Origin: Hyphomicrobiales bacterium
Lineage (GTDB): Bacteria > Pseudomonadota > Alphaproteobacteria > Rhizobiales > Rhizobiaceae
NCBI GenBank assembly: GCA_900467685.1
Contig: UBQX01000018.1
Span: forward strand, 1-64,000
DNA length: 64,000 nucleotides
Direction of reading: 5' to 3'
Shown: positions 36,669-46,018 of the stretch, in pieces
Position numbering within the stretch: the first letter of the stretch is position 1
Layout of the letters: each line of letters begins with the position of its first letter
The notes under the pieces: generated by a model
What the model saw: only the letters and a program-made list of their open reading frames with translations
Told to the model about the DNA's origin: nothing
Databases searched by the model: none
Position numbers and translations under genes: made by a program

Positions 36669-36736
36669 CTTGCGTCACGTTTTGCAGCATCCATACCGCA
36701 AAACTCGAAACATGCGTGTTGCGCAGGGAGGAAGAT

Positions 36737-38839
36737 ATGTCGACACAAGACACCGGTTCGCGGCTGAAAAATCTGTGGGATAAGGCCCGCGCCAGCGGCA
36801 TGAGCGAGCCCGAACTGCTCCTTTATCGGTCGAATCTGCTCGGTTCCGACAAGCGCGTGACCAATTACGGCGGCGGCAATACCTCGGCCAAGGTGATGCA
36901 GAAGGATCCACTGACGGGCGAACTCGTGGAAGTTCTCTGGGTCAAGGGTTCGGGCGGCGATGTCGGCACGATCAAGATGGACGGCTTTGCCACGCTCTAT
37001 ATGGACAAGCTGCGCGCTCTTAAGGGCATCTATCGCGGCGTCGAGTTCGAAGATGAAATGGTCGGCTACCTGCCGCACTGCACCTTCAACCTAAATGCCC
37101 GCGCCGCCTCGATCGACACGCCGCTGCATGCCTATGTGCCGCGCAAACATGTCGATCACATGCATCCCGACGCGATCATCGCCATTGCGGCTTCCGCCAA
37201 TTCCAAGGAGCTGACGCAGAAGATCTTCGGCGGCGAAATCGGCTGGCTGCCCTGGAAGCGTCCGGGCTATGAATTGGGCCTGTGGCTGGAAAAATTCTGC
37301 CTTGAAAACCCGACCGCCAAGGGCGTCGTGCTGGAAAGCCACGGCCTCTTCACCTGGGATGACGATGCGGAAGCCTGCTACGGCCTCACCATCGACATCA
37401 TCAACCGGGCGATTGCCTGGTTCGAGACGGAAACCGCCGGCAAGGCCATCTTCGGTGGCGAGAAGCACAAGGCGCTGCCGGCTGCCGAACGCCGCGCTGT
37501 GGCTGCAAGCCTCATGCCTGCCATCCGCGGCATGATCTCGAAAGAGGCCCACATGGTCGGCCACTTCGATGACCAGGATGCCGTGTTGCAATTCGTCTGC
37601 TCCAAGGACATGGAAGCACTCGCAGCACTCGGCACGTCCTGCCCGGACCACTTCCTGCGAACGAAGATCCGCCCGCTGGTCGTCGAATTCGACCCTGCCA
37701 ACCCTGATATCGCAGCGACGCTTGAAAGCCTCGCGCCCAGCGTCGAGGCCTACCGCAAGGACTATGCGGCCTATTACGAGCGCTGCAAGCATCCCGACAG
37801 CCCGGCCCTGCGCGATCCCAACGCCATCGTCTATCTCGTCCCCGGCGTCGGCATGATTACCTTTGCCAAGGACAAGGCGACGGCGCGCATTTCCGGCGAG
37901 TTCTACACGAACGCCATCAACGTCATGCGCGGCGCCTCCACCGTCTCGACCTATGTCGGCCTGCCGGAACAGGAAGCCTTCGACATCGAATACTGGCTGC
38001 TTGAAGAAGCCAAGCTCCAGCGCATGCCGAAGCCGAAGTCGCTTGCCGGCCGCGTGGCCATCGTCACCGGCGGCGCCGGCGGCATTGGCGCAGCCACGGC
38101 CGCCCGGCTTCTTTCCGAAGGCGCCTGCGTCGTGCTTGCCGATATCGATGAGACGGCCCTTGCCGCGACCATCGACAATCTGGCGGGCCGCTATGGCAAG
38201 GATGTCGTCCGTTCGGTCAAGATGAACGTCACGGAAGAAGCGGGTGTCATCTCGGCCTATGCCGATATGTCGGTCGAATTCGGCGGCGTCGATATCGTCG
38301 TGTCGAATGCCGGCATCGCGTCCTCCGCCCCGGTCGAGGAGACCTCGCTGGATCTCTGGAACCGCAACATGTCGATCCTGTCGACCGGCTATTTCCTGGT
38401 AGCCCGCGAAGCCTTCAAGGTTCTGCGTCAGCAAGCGATCGGCGGCTCGATGATCTTCATCGCCTCCAAGAACGGCCTTGCTGCATCGCCGAATGCCTCG
38501 GCCTATTGCACGGCCAAGGCCTCCGAAATCCACCTCGCCCGCTGCCTGGCGCTCGAAGGTGCGGAAGCCGGTATTCGTGTGAATGTCGTCAACCCCGACG
38601 CCGTGCTGCGTGGTTCGAAGATCTGGTCCGGCGAGTGGCTCGACCAGCGCGCCTCGACCTACAAGACCGACAAGGAAGGTCTTGAGGAAATGTATCGCCA
38701 GCGTTCGATGCTGAAGCGCTCGGTTCTGCCGGAAGACATCGCGGAAGCGACCTACTTCTTTGCCTCCGAGGCCTCGGCCAAGTCCACCGGCAACATCATC
38801 AACGTCGACGCCGGCAACGTCCAGGCATTCACGCGCTAA
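36737..38839 (+). CDS. rhaD: bifunctional rhamnulose-1-phosphate aldolase/lactaldehyde dehydrogenase, RhaD
   Basis: A 700-aa fusion. Residues 1 to about 430 are a class II aldolase with the Zn ligands in HVDHMHPDAII; about 435-700 is a short-chain dehydrogenase with GGAGGIGAATAARL, VSNAG and the catalytic YCTAKAS. It splits L-rhamnulose 1-phosphate to dihydroxyacetone phosphate and L-lactaldehyde and then oxidises the lactaldehyde. ATG at 36737 follows AGGGAGGAAG; the longer open frame starting near 36629 runs into the operator region and was rejected. Confidence 0.93.
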   Translation: MSTQDTGSRLKNLWDKARASGMSEPELLLYRSNLLGSDKRVTNYGGGNTSAKVMQKDPLTGELVEVLWVKGSGGDVGTIKMDGFATLYMDKLRALKGIYRGVEFEDEMVGYLPHCTFNLNARAASIDTPLHAYVPRKHVDHMHPDAIIAIAASANSKELTQKIFGGEIGWLPWKRPGYELGLWLEKFCLENPTAKGVVLESHGLFTWDDDAEACYGLTIDIINRAIAWFETETAGKAIFGGEKHKALPAAERRAVAASLMPAIRGMISKEAHMVGHFDDQDAVLQFVCSKDMEALAALGTSCPDHFLRTKIRPLVVEFDPANPDIAATLESLAPSVEAYRKDYAAYYERCKHPDSPALRDPNAIVYLVPGVGMITFAKDKATARISGEFYTNAINVMRGASTVSTYVGLPEQEAFDIEYWLLEEAKLQRMPKPKSLAGRVAIVTGGAGGIGAATAARLLSEGACVVLADIDETALAATIDNLAGRYGKDVVRSVKMNVTEEAGVISAYADMSVEFGGVDIVVSNAGIASSAPVEETSLDLWNRNMSILSTGYFLVAREAFKVLRQQAIGGSMIFIASKNGLAASPNASAYCTAKASEIHLARCLALEGAEAGIRVNVVNPDAVLRGSKIWSGEWLDQRASTYKTDKEGLEEMYRQRSMLKRSVLPEDIAEATYFFASEASAKSTGNIINVDAGNVQAFTR

Positions 38840-38850
38840 GGCGACGCCCT

Positions 38851-38932
38851 TTCCTCTCCCCTTGCGGGAGAGGAAGAAAAATCAGCATCTTGGCTTTGCC
38901 TGGGTGCTGGATTTTTCAGGTGAGGGGTAGCC
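38851..38932. repeat. composite palindromic intergenic element (RIME-like)
   Basis: The rhaD-rhaI gap holds a perfect 10-bp stem TTCCTCTCCC/GGGAGAGGAA (38851-38875, loop CTTGC), then GAAAAATC..AGCA pairing with TGCT.GGATTTTTC (38876-38917, one bulge), then GGTGAGGGG. Mosaic palindromes of this look are dispersed between genes in Rhizobiaceae genomes (RIME and related). No second copy is in this window, so the repeat nature is inferred. Confidence 0.5.
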
Positions 38933-38950
38933 GCAGGAGGAGAATTTTCC

Positions 38951-40237
38951 ATGACACAAATCGACAAGGGCGTCGTTGACGCCCAGAACGACAAGGCATC
39001 CGCTTCGCTCAAGGCGGATTACGCTGCACTCGGCGAGCATCTTTCCCGTCGCGGCATCGATATCGACGCCATCAAGGCAAAGGTCGCGCGTTACGGCGTC
39101 GCCGTTCCCTCCTGGGGCGTCGGCACGGGCGGCACGCGCTTTGCCCGCTTCCCCGGTGCCGGCGAGCCGCGCAACATCTTCGACAAGATGGACGATTGCG
39201 CCGTCATCCACCGGCTGACGGGGGCGACGCCGTCGGTTTCGCTGCACATCCCGTGGGACAAGGCCGATCCGTCCGCGCTGAAGGCCAAGGCTGAAGAAAC
39301 CGGCCTCACCTTCGACGCGATGAATTCCAACACGTTTCAGGACCAGGCAGACCAGACGCATTCCTACAAGTTCGGGTCGCTCTCGCATGCCAATGCTGCG
39401 ACGCGCCAGCAGGCGGCCGAGCACAACATCGAGTGCATTGAGCTTGGCAATGCCATCGGCTCCAAGGCGCTGACGGTGTGGATCGGCGACGGCTCCAACT
39501 TCCCCGGCCAGACGAATTTCACGAAACAGTTCGAGCGCTATCTCGACGCAATGCGCACGGTCTACAAGGCCCTGCCCGACGACTGGCGCATCTTCACCGA
39601 GCACAAGATGTACGAGCCGGCCTTCTATTCGACCGTCGTGCAGGATTGGGGCACCAACTACATGATCGCCGAAGCGCTGGGCCCCAAGGCCTTCTGCCTC
39701 GTCGATCTGGGCCACCATGCGCCAAACGTGAATATCGAGATGATCGTCGCCCGCCTCATCCAGGCGAAGAAGCTCGGCGGCTTCCATTTCAACGACTCGA
39801 AGTATGGCGACGACGACCTCGATACGGGCTCCATCGACCCCTATCGTCTCTTCCTCGTGTTCAACGAACTCGTGGATGCAGAAACTCGGCAGGCGCCTGG
39901 CTTCAGTCCGGCCCACATGCTCGACCAGTCGCACAATGTCACCGACCCGATCGAAAGCCTGATGGCTTCGGCCATGGAAGTGCAACGCGCCTATGCGGCC
40001 GCCCTTCTCGTTGACCGCAAGGCGCTGGAAGGCTTCCAGGAAGAGAACGATGCACTGATGGCAACGAACACGCTGAAGAAGGCGTTCCGCACCGATGTCG
40101 AGCCGATCCTTGCCATGGCACGGCTCGAAAAGGGCGCCGCCATCGACCCGGTCGCGGCCTACCGCGCATCCGGTTACCGCGCCAAGGTCGCATCCGAGCG
40201 TCCGGCCGTATCCGGCGCCGGCGGCGGGATCGTCTGA
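38951..40237 (+). CDS. rhaI: L-rhamnose isomerase
   Basis: A 428-aa TIM-barrel isomerase of the RhaI type found in Rhizobium and Pseudomonas stutzeri, not the E. coli RhaA type. Metal ligands lie in TEHKMYEP, LVDLGHHAPN and GGFHFNDSKYGDDDLD. It converts L-rhamnose to L-rhamnulose, the RhaK substrate. The gene is 111 bp after rhaD, with a palindromic element between, and ends 60 bp before an intrinsic terminator. Confidence 0.93.
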   Translation: MTQIDKGVVDAQNDKASASLKADYAALGEHLSRRGIDIDAIKAKVARYGVAVPSWGVGTGGTRFARFPGAGEPRNIFDKMDDCAVIHRLTGATPSVSLHIPWDKADPSALKAKAEETGLTFDAMNSNTFQDQADQTHSYKFGSLSHANAATRQQAAEHNIECIELGNAIGSKALTVWIGDGSNFPGQTNFTKQFERYLDAMRTVYKALPDDWRIFTEHKMYEPAFYSTVVQDWGTNYMIAEALGPKAFCLVDLGHHAPNVNIEMIVARLIQAKKLGGFHFNDSKYGDDDLDTGSIDPYRLFLVFNELVDAETRQAPGFSPAHMLDQSHNVTDPIESLMASAMEVQRAYAAALLVDRKALEGFQEENDALMATNTLKKAFRTDVEPILAMARLEKGAAIDPVAAYRASGYRAKVASERPAVSGAGGGIV

Positions 40238-40296
40238 CACAAACGGCGGGGCAAAGGTCCCGCCACATTCGCACGTTTGATATGACAGCGCCCTGT

Positions 40297-40332
40297 ACAC
40301 CCCGGTCGATAGACCGGGGTGTTGCTGTTTTT
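40297..40332 (+). terminator. intrinsic terminator of rhaDI
   Basis: A perfect 11-bp stem, ACACCCCGGTC (40297-40307) with GACCGGGGTGT (40312-40322), around a GATA loop, followed by TGCTGTTTTT. It ends the rhaDI message before the regulator gene at 40432. Confidence 0.9.
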
Positions 40333-40431
40333 GGCACGCGCCGAACCATACGACGAACGTTTCGTAACGCAGGCTTTACAAAAAATCAGAAAGCGGGATA
40401 CAAATCGGGAAATCGGAAATGCAAGAGTGTC

Positions 40432-41358
40432 ATGACGAAAAGCTTTCTCATCGTCGATCCCGAGGTCGATCAGGCCGTTCTCAAGGGGATCGCCTCGCCT
40501 GCCCGCGCCGCCATGCTCAAGCTTCTGCACGAGCGCGGACCCATGAATGTCAATGACATTGCAGCCGTTCTCGGGCAGCCGCAATCGACCGTTTCGACGC
40601 ATATCCAGATTCTGGAAGATGCCGGCCTGGTGGTCAGCGAAACACAGAAGGCCCGCAAGGGAAACCAGAAGATCTGTCGCGCCACGGTCGAGGAAATCAT
40701 CGTCGTTTTCAAGAACGAGGTGCGCGAACCGCGAAAGGATCTGATCGAGGTGTCGATGCCCGTCGGGCTCTATACCAGCTTCGAAGTGACCGCGCCCTGC
40801 GGCCTCTGTTCGCCGGACGGGATCATCGGATTGCTCGACGTTCCGAACGCTCTTCTGGACCCGGACCGCATGAAAGCCGGGCTTATCTGGTTCACGCGCG
40901 GCTATGTCGAGTACCAGTTTCCCAACAATGCGAAGCTCTCGAACACGGCGATCAAGGAACTGGAAGTGGCCGTGGAACTCAGCTCGGAAGTGCCCGGCAC
41001 CAGTGCCGACTGGCCCTCCGACATCACGCTCACCATCAACGGCAAGAAGGTTGGCGTGTGGACCTCGCCAGGCGATTTCGGTGACAAGCGGGGCGTCTAT
41101 ACGCCCGACTGGTGGAAGCTGAAGGGCTCGCAATATGGCAAGCTGAAGAACTGGCGCGTCGGCCCCGACGGCACCTTTGTCGATGGCGTACAGATCTCCA
41201 ATGTGACGCTCGCCGACCTCGATTTGGCCAGCCACCATTCCATTCGCGTGCGCATTGGCATCGAGGATGACGCCTCCCATCCCGGCGGTATCAACATCTT
41301 CGGGAAGGGGTTCGGCAATTACGACCAGGACATCGTCCTGCGCCTGAAGATTGAATAG
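40432..41358 (+). CDS. ArsR-type winged-helix regulator with C-terminal beta-rich sensor domain
   Basis: A 308-aa protein. Residues about 15-82 form an ArsR-like winged helix (NDIAAVLGQPQSTVSTHIQI). About 110-308 is a beta-strand-rich region with motifs CGLCSPDG (123-130), PGDFGDKRG and FGNYDQDI, unlike the metal-binding helices of classical ArsR/SmtB proteins. I recognise this architecture as an ArsR-family regulator with an uncharacterised sandwich domain; a sugar or glycoside ligand is inferred from the adjoining arabinofuranosidase and sugar importer. The start at 40432 matches the domain boundary, but its ribosome-binding site is poor. Upstream in-frame codons run into the rha terminator and were rejected. 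Confidence 0.75.
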   Translation: MTKSFLIVDPEVDQAVLKGIASPARAAMLKLLHERGPMNVNDIAAVLGQPQSTVSTHIQILEDAGLVVSETQKARKGNQKICRATVEEIIVVFKNEVREPRKDLIEVSMPVGLYTSFEVTAPCGLCSPDGIIGLLDVPNALLDPDRMKAGLIWFTRGYVEYQFPNNAKLSNTAIKELEVAVELSSEVPGTSADWPSDITLTINGKKVGVWTSPGDFGDKRGVYTPDWWKLKGSQYGKLKNWRVGPDGTFVDGVQISNVTLADLDLASHHSIRVRIGIEDDASHPGGINIFGKGFGNYDQDIVLRLKIE

Positions 41359-41371
41359 CATCCATTTTTTC

Positions 41372-41515
41372 GATATTTAAAATATCATCATGATTTCAAC
41401 GTATTGAGACCTGAATAATATTTTCAGATGCGCAGTTTCGCTCGTATGCCTTGACCTTCATCCGATTCTTCGATTTAGTATCCGTAATGACGATCCATAT
41501 CGTCTTTTACGATAT
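41372..41515. promoter_or_regulatory. AT-rich promoter region with inverted repeats before the arabinofuranosidase gene
   Basis: Two clusters lie in the 172-bp gap. At 41372-41386 GATATTT-A-AAATATC is a perfect palindrome. At 41489-41515, overlapping repeats GACGAT-CCAT-ATCGTC (41489-41504) and ATATCGT-CTTTT-ACGATAT (41497-41515) share the half-site ATCGT and sit 15 bp before the arabinofuranosidase start, where a bound repressor would block the promoter or ribosome. The regulator encoded just upstream is the natural candidate. Confidence 0.5.
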
Positions 41516-41530
41516 ACATGGGAGGAATGC

Positions 41531-43042
41531 ATGAAAGTGTCCGTCGTGGCGCATCCGCAGTTTGTTGTCGCGGATATCGACCCGAGGCTCTATGGCTCGT
41601 TCATCGAGCATCTCGGCCGCGCGGTTTACACGGGCATTTACGAGCCCGGGCACGCCACCGCTGACGAAAGCGGCATGCGCCAGGACGTCATCGACCTCAT
41701 CAAGGAAATCGACGTTCCGATCGTCCGCTACCCCGGCGGCAATTTCGTCTCGGCCTATAACTGGGAAGACGGCGTCGGCCCGAAGGAAGAGCGCCCCGTG
41801 CGCCTCGATCTCGCCTGGCATACGTCCGAAAGCAACGAAGTCGGCCTGCACGAATTCGCCGACTGGTGCGTTTCCGCCAACACCGAGATGATGCTCGCGG
41901 TGAACCTCGGCTCGCGCGGTCTCGACGAGGCCCGCAATCTTCTCGAATATGCCAACCATCCCGGCGGCTCCGAATGGAGCGACAAGCGCATCGCCAACGG
42001 CCGCGCGGAGCCCTTCGACGTCAAGCTCTGGTGCCTCGGCAACGAGATGGACGGCCCCTGGCAGATCGGCCACAAGACGGCGGACGAATATGGTCGTCTG
42101 GCGCACGAAACCGCCAAGGCCATGCGCGCCTTCGACAAGTCGCTCGAACTCGTCGTTTGTGGTTCTTCGAACGCCAAGATGCCGACCTATCCGGAATGGG
42201 AAGCGACCGTTCTCGACCATACCTATAACGAGGTCGATTACATTTCGCTCCACATGTATTTCGACAACCACGCCAACCACACGCCGAACTATCTGGCGAT
42301 GAACGAGAAGCTCGACGACTACATCATGTCCGTCGCCGGCGTCATCGATTACATCAAGGCGAAGAAGCGTTCGTCCAAGCAGGTCTACATCTCCTTCGAC
42401 GAATGGAACGTCTGGTATCATTCCAAGGAGCAGGACAAGAAGATTCTCGAAGGCGCCGATGGCTGGCCGTTTGCCCCGCCGCTTCTTGAAGACATCTACA
42501 ATTTCGAGGATGTCCTGCAGGTCGGCCTGATCCTCAACACTTTCATCCGCCGCTCCCATGTCGTGCGGATTGCCTGCCTGGCGCAGCTCGTCAACGTGAT
42601 TGCGCCCATCATGACGTCGCCGAATGGCGCGGCATGGCGGCAGACCATTTTCTACCCCTACATGTTCGCCTCGCGCTACGGCCGCGGCAAGGCGCTCGAT
42701 CTCAAGGTCGCCGGCCCGACCTACAAGAGCGATGTCGCAGGAGACGTCTCCTGCCTCGACGTGTCCGCCGTTCACGACGAGAAGGCTGGCGCCGTCAGCT
42801 TCTTCATCGTCAACCGTTCGGACAAGGACGTGGAAGCTGAGTTCGACATCGCCGCCTTCGGCAAGAATGCCAGCATCATCGACCATCAGGTCATGACGCA
42901 TTCCGATCTCAAGGCGGTCAACACGGAAGCCGACATGATGAATGTCGCGCCGAAGAAGGCGGATACCGCATCTCTCGCGAACGGCAGCCTCTCGGCGAAA
43001 TTCGCTCCCTATTCCTACCAGATGATCCGGATCAAGGTCTGA
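41531..43042 (+). CDS. abfA: alpha-L-arabinofuranosidase, GH51
   Basis: A 503-aa retaining glycosidase with no signal peptide, so cytoplasmic. The acid/base is Glu172 in CLGNEMDG and the nucleophile Glu291 in SFDEWNVWY, both standard GH51 motifs; PRLYGSFIEHLGRAVYTGIY starts the barrel. It releases L-arabinose from short arabino-oligosaccharides after import. ATG at 41531 follows GGAGGAATGC. An ABC sugar importer follows 36 bp downstream. Confidence 0.93.
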   Translation: MKVSVVAHPQFVVADIDPRLYGSFIEHLGRAVYTGIYEPGHATADESGMRQDVIDLIKEIDVPIVRYPGGNFVSAYNWEDGVGPKEERPVRLDLAWHTSESNEVGLHEFADWCVSANTEMMLAVNLGSRGLDEARNLLEYANHPGGSEWSDKRIANGRAEPFDVKLWCLGNEMDGPWQIGHKTADEYGRLAHETAKAMRAFDKSLELVVCGSSNAKMPTYPEWEATVLDHTYNEVDYISLHMYFDNHANHTPNYLAMNEKLDDYIMSVAGVIDYIKAKKRSSKQVYISFDEWNVWYHSKEQDKKILEGADGWPFAPPLLEDIYNFEDVLQVGLILNTFIRRSHVVRIACLAQLVNVIAPIMTSPNGAAWRQTIFYPYMFASRYGRGKALDLKVAGPTYKSDVAGDVSCLDVSAVHDEKAGAVSFFIVNRSDKDVEAEFDIAAFGKNASIIDHQVMTHSDLKAVNTEADMMNVAPKKADTASLANGSLSAKFAPYSYQMIRIKV

Positions 43043-43078
43043 TCCGGGTCCCCCGGACAGGTCATGGGAGGAGAGACA

Positions 43079-44179
43079 ATGACGGCAAGCATCGACATCA
43101 AAAATGTAACCAAGCGGTTCGGTTCGCTCACCGTGCTGGACGAGCTGTCGCTGTCCATCCCGGCGAACGAGTTCGTGGTCTTCCTCGGACCGTCGGGCTG
43201 CGGAAAGTCGACGCTGCTGCGGATGATTGCAGGTCTGGAAAGCGTCGATTCCGGCGAGATTCTCATCAATGGCGAGCGCATCGACAACCAGCCACCGGGC
43301 CAGCGCGGCGTTGCGATGGTGTTCCAGTCGTATGCGCTCTATCCGCACATGACCGTGGGCGACAACATGGCCTTCGGCCTGAAGAACATCTCCGTCGAGC
43401 GTTCCGTCATCGATGCGCGTATTGCGGAAGCTGCCCGCATGCTGGAAATTGGTCATCTGCTCGATCGCAAACCGGGCCAGCTCTCCGGCGGCCAGCGTCA
43501 GCGCGTCGCCATCGGCCGCGCCGTGGTCAAGGAGCCGAAGGCGTTCCTCTTCGACGAGCCGCTCTCCAATCTCGATGCAGCACTCCGCACGCGCACCCGC
43601 ATCGAGCTTGCGCAGCTGCACCAGCGTCTGAAGTCCACCATGATCTTCGTCACCCACGACCAGATCGAGGCGATGACGCTCGCCGACCGCATCGTCGTCA
43701 TGAACAACCGCAAGATCGAGCAGATCGGCGCGCCGATGGAGATTTACAACCGGCCCGCCACCCGCTTCGTCGCCGGCTTTGTCGGCGCTCCGGCGATGAA
43801 CTTCCTGCCCGTGAAGATCAGGGTCGAGGACGGTCTTGTGACTGCTGCGACCGATGCGGGTCTATGCATTAAGACCGCAATTCCGTCGGAAGGACTTGCA
43901 GCCGGCGATTACGAGCTTGGCCTGCGCTCCGAGCATGTCCGCATCACGCCACCGACCGGCGATGCCGCCGAGGGTGTTGTCGATGTGCTCGAGCGGCTGG
44001 GCGAGCGGACGCTGGTCTATGTTCGCCTCAACGACGGCCAGCAGATTGTCGGCTCGGACAGCGGCGACAGCCGCGTCAGCGTCGGCGACCGCGTGGGTCT
44101 GGCTTTCGAGGGCGCCAAGGCGCATCTCTTTGATGCAACTGGCAAGGCCTGGCACGGCCGGGAGAGCGGCCATGGCTGA
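43079..44179 (+). CDS. sugar ABC importer ATPase, UgpC/MsmK type
   Basis: A 366-aa ATPase: Walker A GPSGCGKST, Q-loop MVFQSYALYPHMTV, signature LSGGQRQRV, Walker B AFLFDEPLSNLD, switch His in VTHDQIEAMT, and a C-terminal OB/TOBE regulatory domain as in MalK/UgpC proteins. ATG at 43079 follows GGAGGAGAG (an ATG at 43064 is part of that leader). It overlaps the first permease gene by 8 bases. Confidence 0.9.
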   Translation: MTASIDIKNVTKRFGSLTVLDELSLSIPANEFVVFLGPSGCGKSTLLRMIAGLESVDSGEILINGERIDNQPPGQRGVAMVFQSYALYPHMTVGDNMAFGLKNISVERSVIDARIAEAARMLEIGHLLDRKPGQLSGGQRQRVAIGRAVVKEPKAFLFDEPLSNLDAALRTRTRIELAQLHQRLKSTMIFVTHDQIEAMTLADRIVVMNNRKIEQIGAPMEIYNRPATRFVAGFVGAPAMNFLPVKIRVEDGLVTAATDAGLCIKTAIPSEGLAAGDYELGLRSEHVRITPPTGDAAEGVVDVLERLGERTLVYVRLNDGQQIVGSDSGDSRVSVGDRVGLAFEGAKAHLFDATGKAWHGRESGHG

Positions 44180-45083
44180 CCCTGTCAACGGGAACGCACG
44201 GCGCGCCGAAAGCGTCGATATCTACGCCCCGCAGTGGCGGAACTTTCTTTTCGTTGCGCCCTACCTGTTCATCTTCGCCGCATTTCTGGTGTTTCCCCTC
44301 TTCTGGGGTATCTGGCTGTCGTTCCACAAGGCCGACACGTTCTCGTCCGGCCCCTTCATTGGCTTCGGCAACTATGCGCGGCTGTTCCGCGACGGCATTT
44401 TCCTGCAGTCGATCTGGAACACCTTCTATTTCGTCTTCCTCACCGTTCCGGCGCTCGCACTCATCGGTCTGTTCCTGGCGCTGTGCCTGAACCGCCAGAC
44501 GCGAAGTGCGGCGGTGCTGCGCACCCTGTTCTTCTCGTCCTCGGTCCTGTCCGTCACCATCGTCACGCTCATCTGGCGCATCGTCTACATTCCGGACATG
44601 GGCCTGCTGTCGATGATCTACGGGTTCTTCGGGGCAAAAGCCCCCGCCTTCCTGTCGGACCCCGATATCGCGATGATCGGCATCGCGATCGCCACGATCT
44701 GGTGGTGCATCGGCCTTCCGATGATGCTCTTTCTCTCGGCCCTGCAGCAGATCCCGCAGGATATCTATGAGGCAGCCGCGCTCGACAATGCCAATCGCTG
44801 GCAGACGCTGCGCTCGATCACGCTGCCTTCGATCAAGCGCACCTTCGTGCTGGTGGTCATCATCCAGATCGTCTTCCAGTTCCAGCTCTTCGGGCAGGCC
44901 TGGCTGATGACCAAGGGCGGCCCCAACAACCTGACCAAGCCGATCGTGCTCTACATCTACAACACGGCGTTCCAGCGCTGGGATATCGGATTGGGTGCTG
45001 CAGCCTCGGAAATCCTCTTCCTGCTGATCCTCGTGGCTGCCATGGCGCAGTTCCTCCTCACCCGCAGAAAGGCAGATGCGTGA
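44172..45083 (+). CDS. sugar ABC importer permease, MalF/UgpA type
   Basis: A 303-aa inner-membrane protein, six predicted membrane segments, EAA loop region EAAALDNANRWQTLRSITLP. It belongs to the CUT1 (oligosaccharide) group. Its start lies within the end of the ATPase gene, and its stop overlaps the next start. Confidence 0.9.
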   Translation: MADPVNGNARRAESVDIYAPQWRNFLFVAPYLFIFAAFLVFPLFWGIWLSFHKADTFSSGPFIGFGNYARLFRDGIFLQSIWNTFYFVFLTVPALALIGLFLALCLNRQTRSAAVLRTLFFSSSVLSVTIVTLIWRIVYIPDMGLLSMIYGFFGAKAPAFLSDPDIAMIGIAIATIWWCIGLPMMLFLSALQQIPQDIYEAAALDNANRWQTLRSITLPSIKRTFVLVVIIQIVFQFQLFGQAWLMTKGGPNNLTKPIVLYIYNTAFQRWDIGLGAAASEILFLLILVAAMAQFLLTRRKADA

Positions 45084-45931
45084 TGGCCTCGCACAACGCT
45101 GAAATCCGCGGCAGATCCTTCGGCGACCGGGTTCTCTTCGGCCTCGTGATCCTTCTGGCGTTCGCCATGGCCGGACCGGTGCTCTACGTGATCGCCCTGT
45201 CGCTCAAGGACAACAAGGAACTGATGGTCGATCCGCATTCGGTCTTCCATCTGCCTTACACGATCAAGAACTATATCGACACGGTCGGCACATCGAACGT
45301 GTTCAGCTGGGTGCTGAACAGCTTCATCGTCGCGGGCGGCCTTACCGTTCTCACGCTCATTCTATCGTCGCTCGCCGGCTATGGGTTCGCGCGGTTGAAT
45401 TTCCCCGGCCGTGACGTGCTCTTCGTCATCGTGCTTCTGGGCCTTGCCGTGCCGGAGCAGGCCGTGCTGATCGCCCGCCACCAGATTTTCAGCTGGCTCG
45501 GGCTGCACAATACCTATCCGGGCCTGATACTGCCGGGTCTTTCCAGCGCTTTCGGCGTCTTCCTGATGACGCAGTATTTCCGTGCCATTCCGAGGGAACT
45601 CGATGAGGCGGCGATCCTCGACAATGCGAGCCGCTTGCGGGTGTTCTGGAAGGTTCTGCTGCCGCTGACCGTGCCCGCGCAGGCAACGCTTGGCATCTTC
45701 ACCTTCCTCGGTGCGTGGAATGATTACTTCTGGCCACTGATTTCGGCGACCAGGAAGGAAATGTTCACGCTGACAGTCGGCATCGCCTCGACGCAGCAGA
45801 ATTTCGCGCAGTCGCAAGGCATCGGTTTCCTGATGGCGCAGGCGGTCTTCGCCGGCGCGCCCATTCTGATCATCTATCTGTTTTTCCAGAAATATATCGT
45901 CACCGCTGTCTCGGGAGCGGCGGTCCGGTGA
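45083..45931 (+). CDS. sugar ABC importer permease, MalG/UgpE type
   Basis: A 282-aa inner-membrane protein with the EAA loop DEAAILDNASRLRVFWKVLL, CUT1 group. The ATG at 45083 shares its first base with the upstream TGA (TGATG); a GTG at 45080 is the alternative. Together with the previous product it forms the arabino-oligosaccharide channel proposed here. Confidence 0.9.
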   Translation: MASHNAEIRGRSFGDRVLFGLVILLAFAMAGPVLYVIALSLKDNKELMVDPHSVFHLPYTIKNYIDTVGTSNVFSWVLNSFIVAGGLTVLTLILSSLAGYGFARLNFPGRDVLFVIVLLGLAVPEQAVLIARHQIFSWLGLHNTYPGLILPGLSSAFGVFLMTQYFRAIPRELDEAAILDNASRLRVFWKVLLPLTVPAQATLGIFTFLGAWNDYFWPLISATRKEMFTLTVGIASTQQNFAQSQGIGFLMAQAVFAGAPILIIYLFFQKYIVTAVSGAAVR

Positions 45932-45938
45932 GGCAATG

Positions 45939-45960
45939 CATCGGGCACGAATGCCCGGTG
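45939..45960 (+). terminator. stem-loop before the sugar-binding-protein gene
   Basis: CATCGGGCA (45939-45947) pairs with TGCCCGGTG (45952-45960), 9 bp including one G-T pair, loop CGAA. No T-tract. It probably marks an RNA-processing or stability boundary ahead of the binding-protein gene. Confidence 0.4.
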
Positions 45961-46018
45961 ATTGAGGGAACGGCGTCGTTCGAAAACGGGCGGCGAAAAT
46001 CAACCAGGAGGAAATGAC

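Noticed and set aside
41507-43657. A 716-codon open frame on the minus strand opposite the arabinofuranosidase and ATPase genes
   Set aside because: It is antisense to two clearly recognisable genes and its translation is rich in Arg, Asp, His and Val without any domain. High-GC codon use leaves such mirror frames open.
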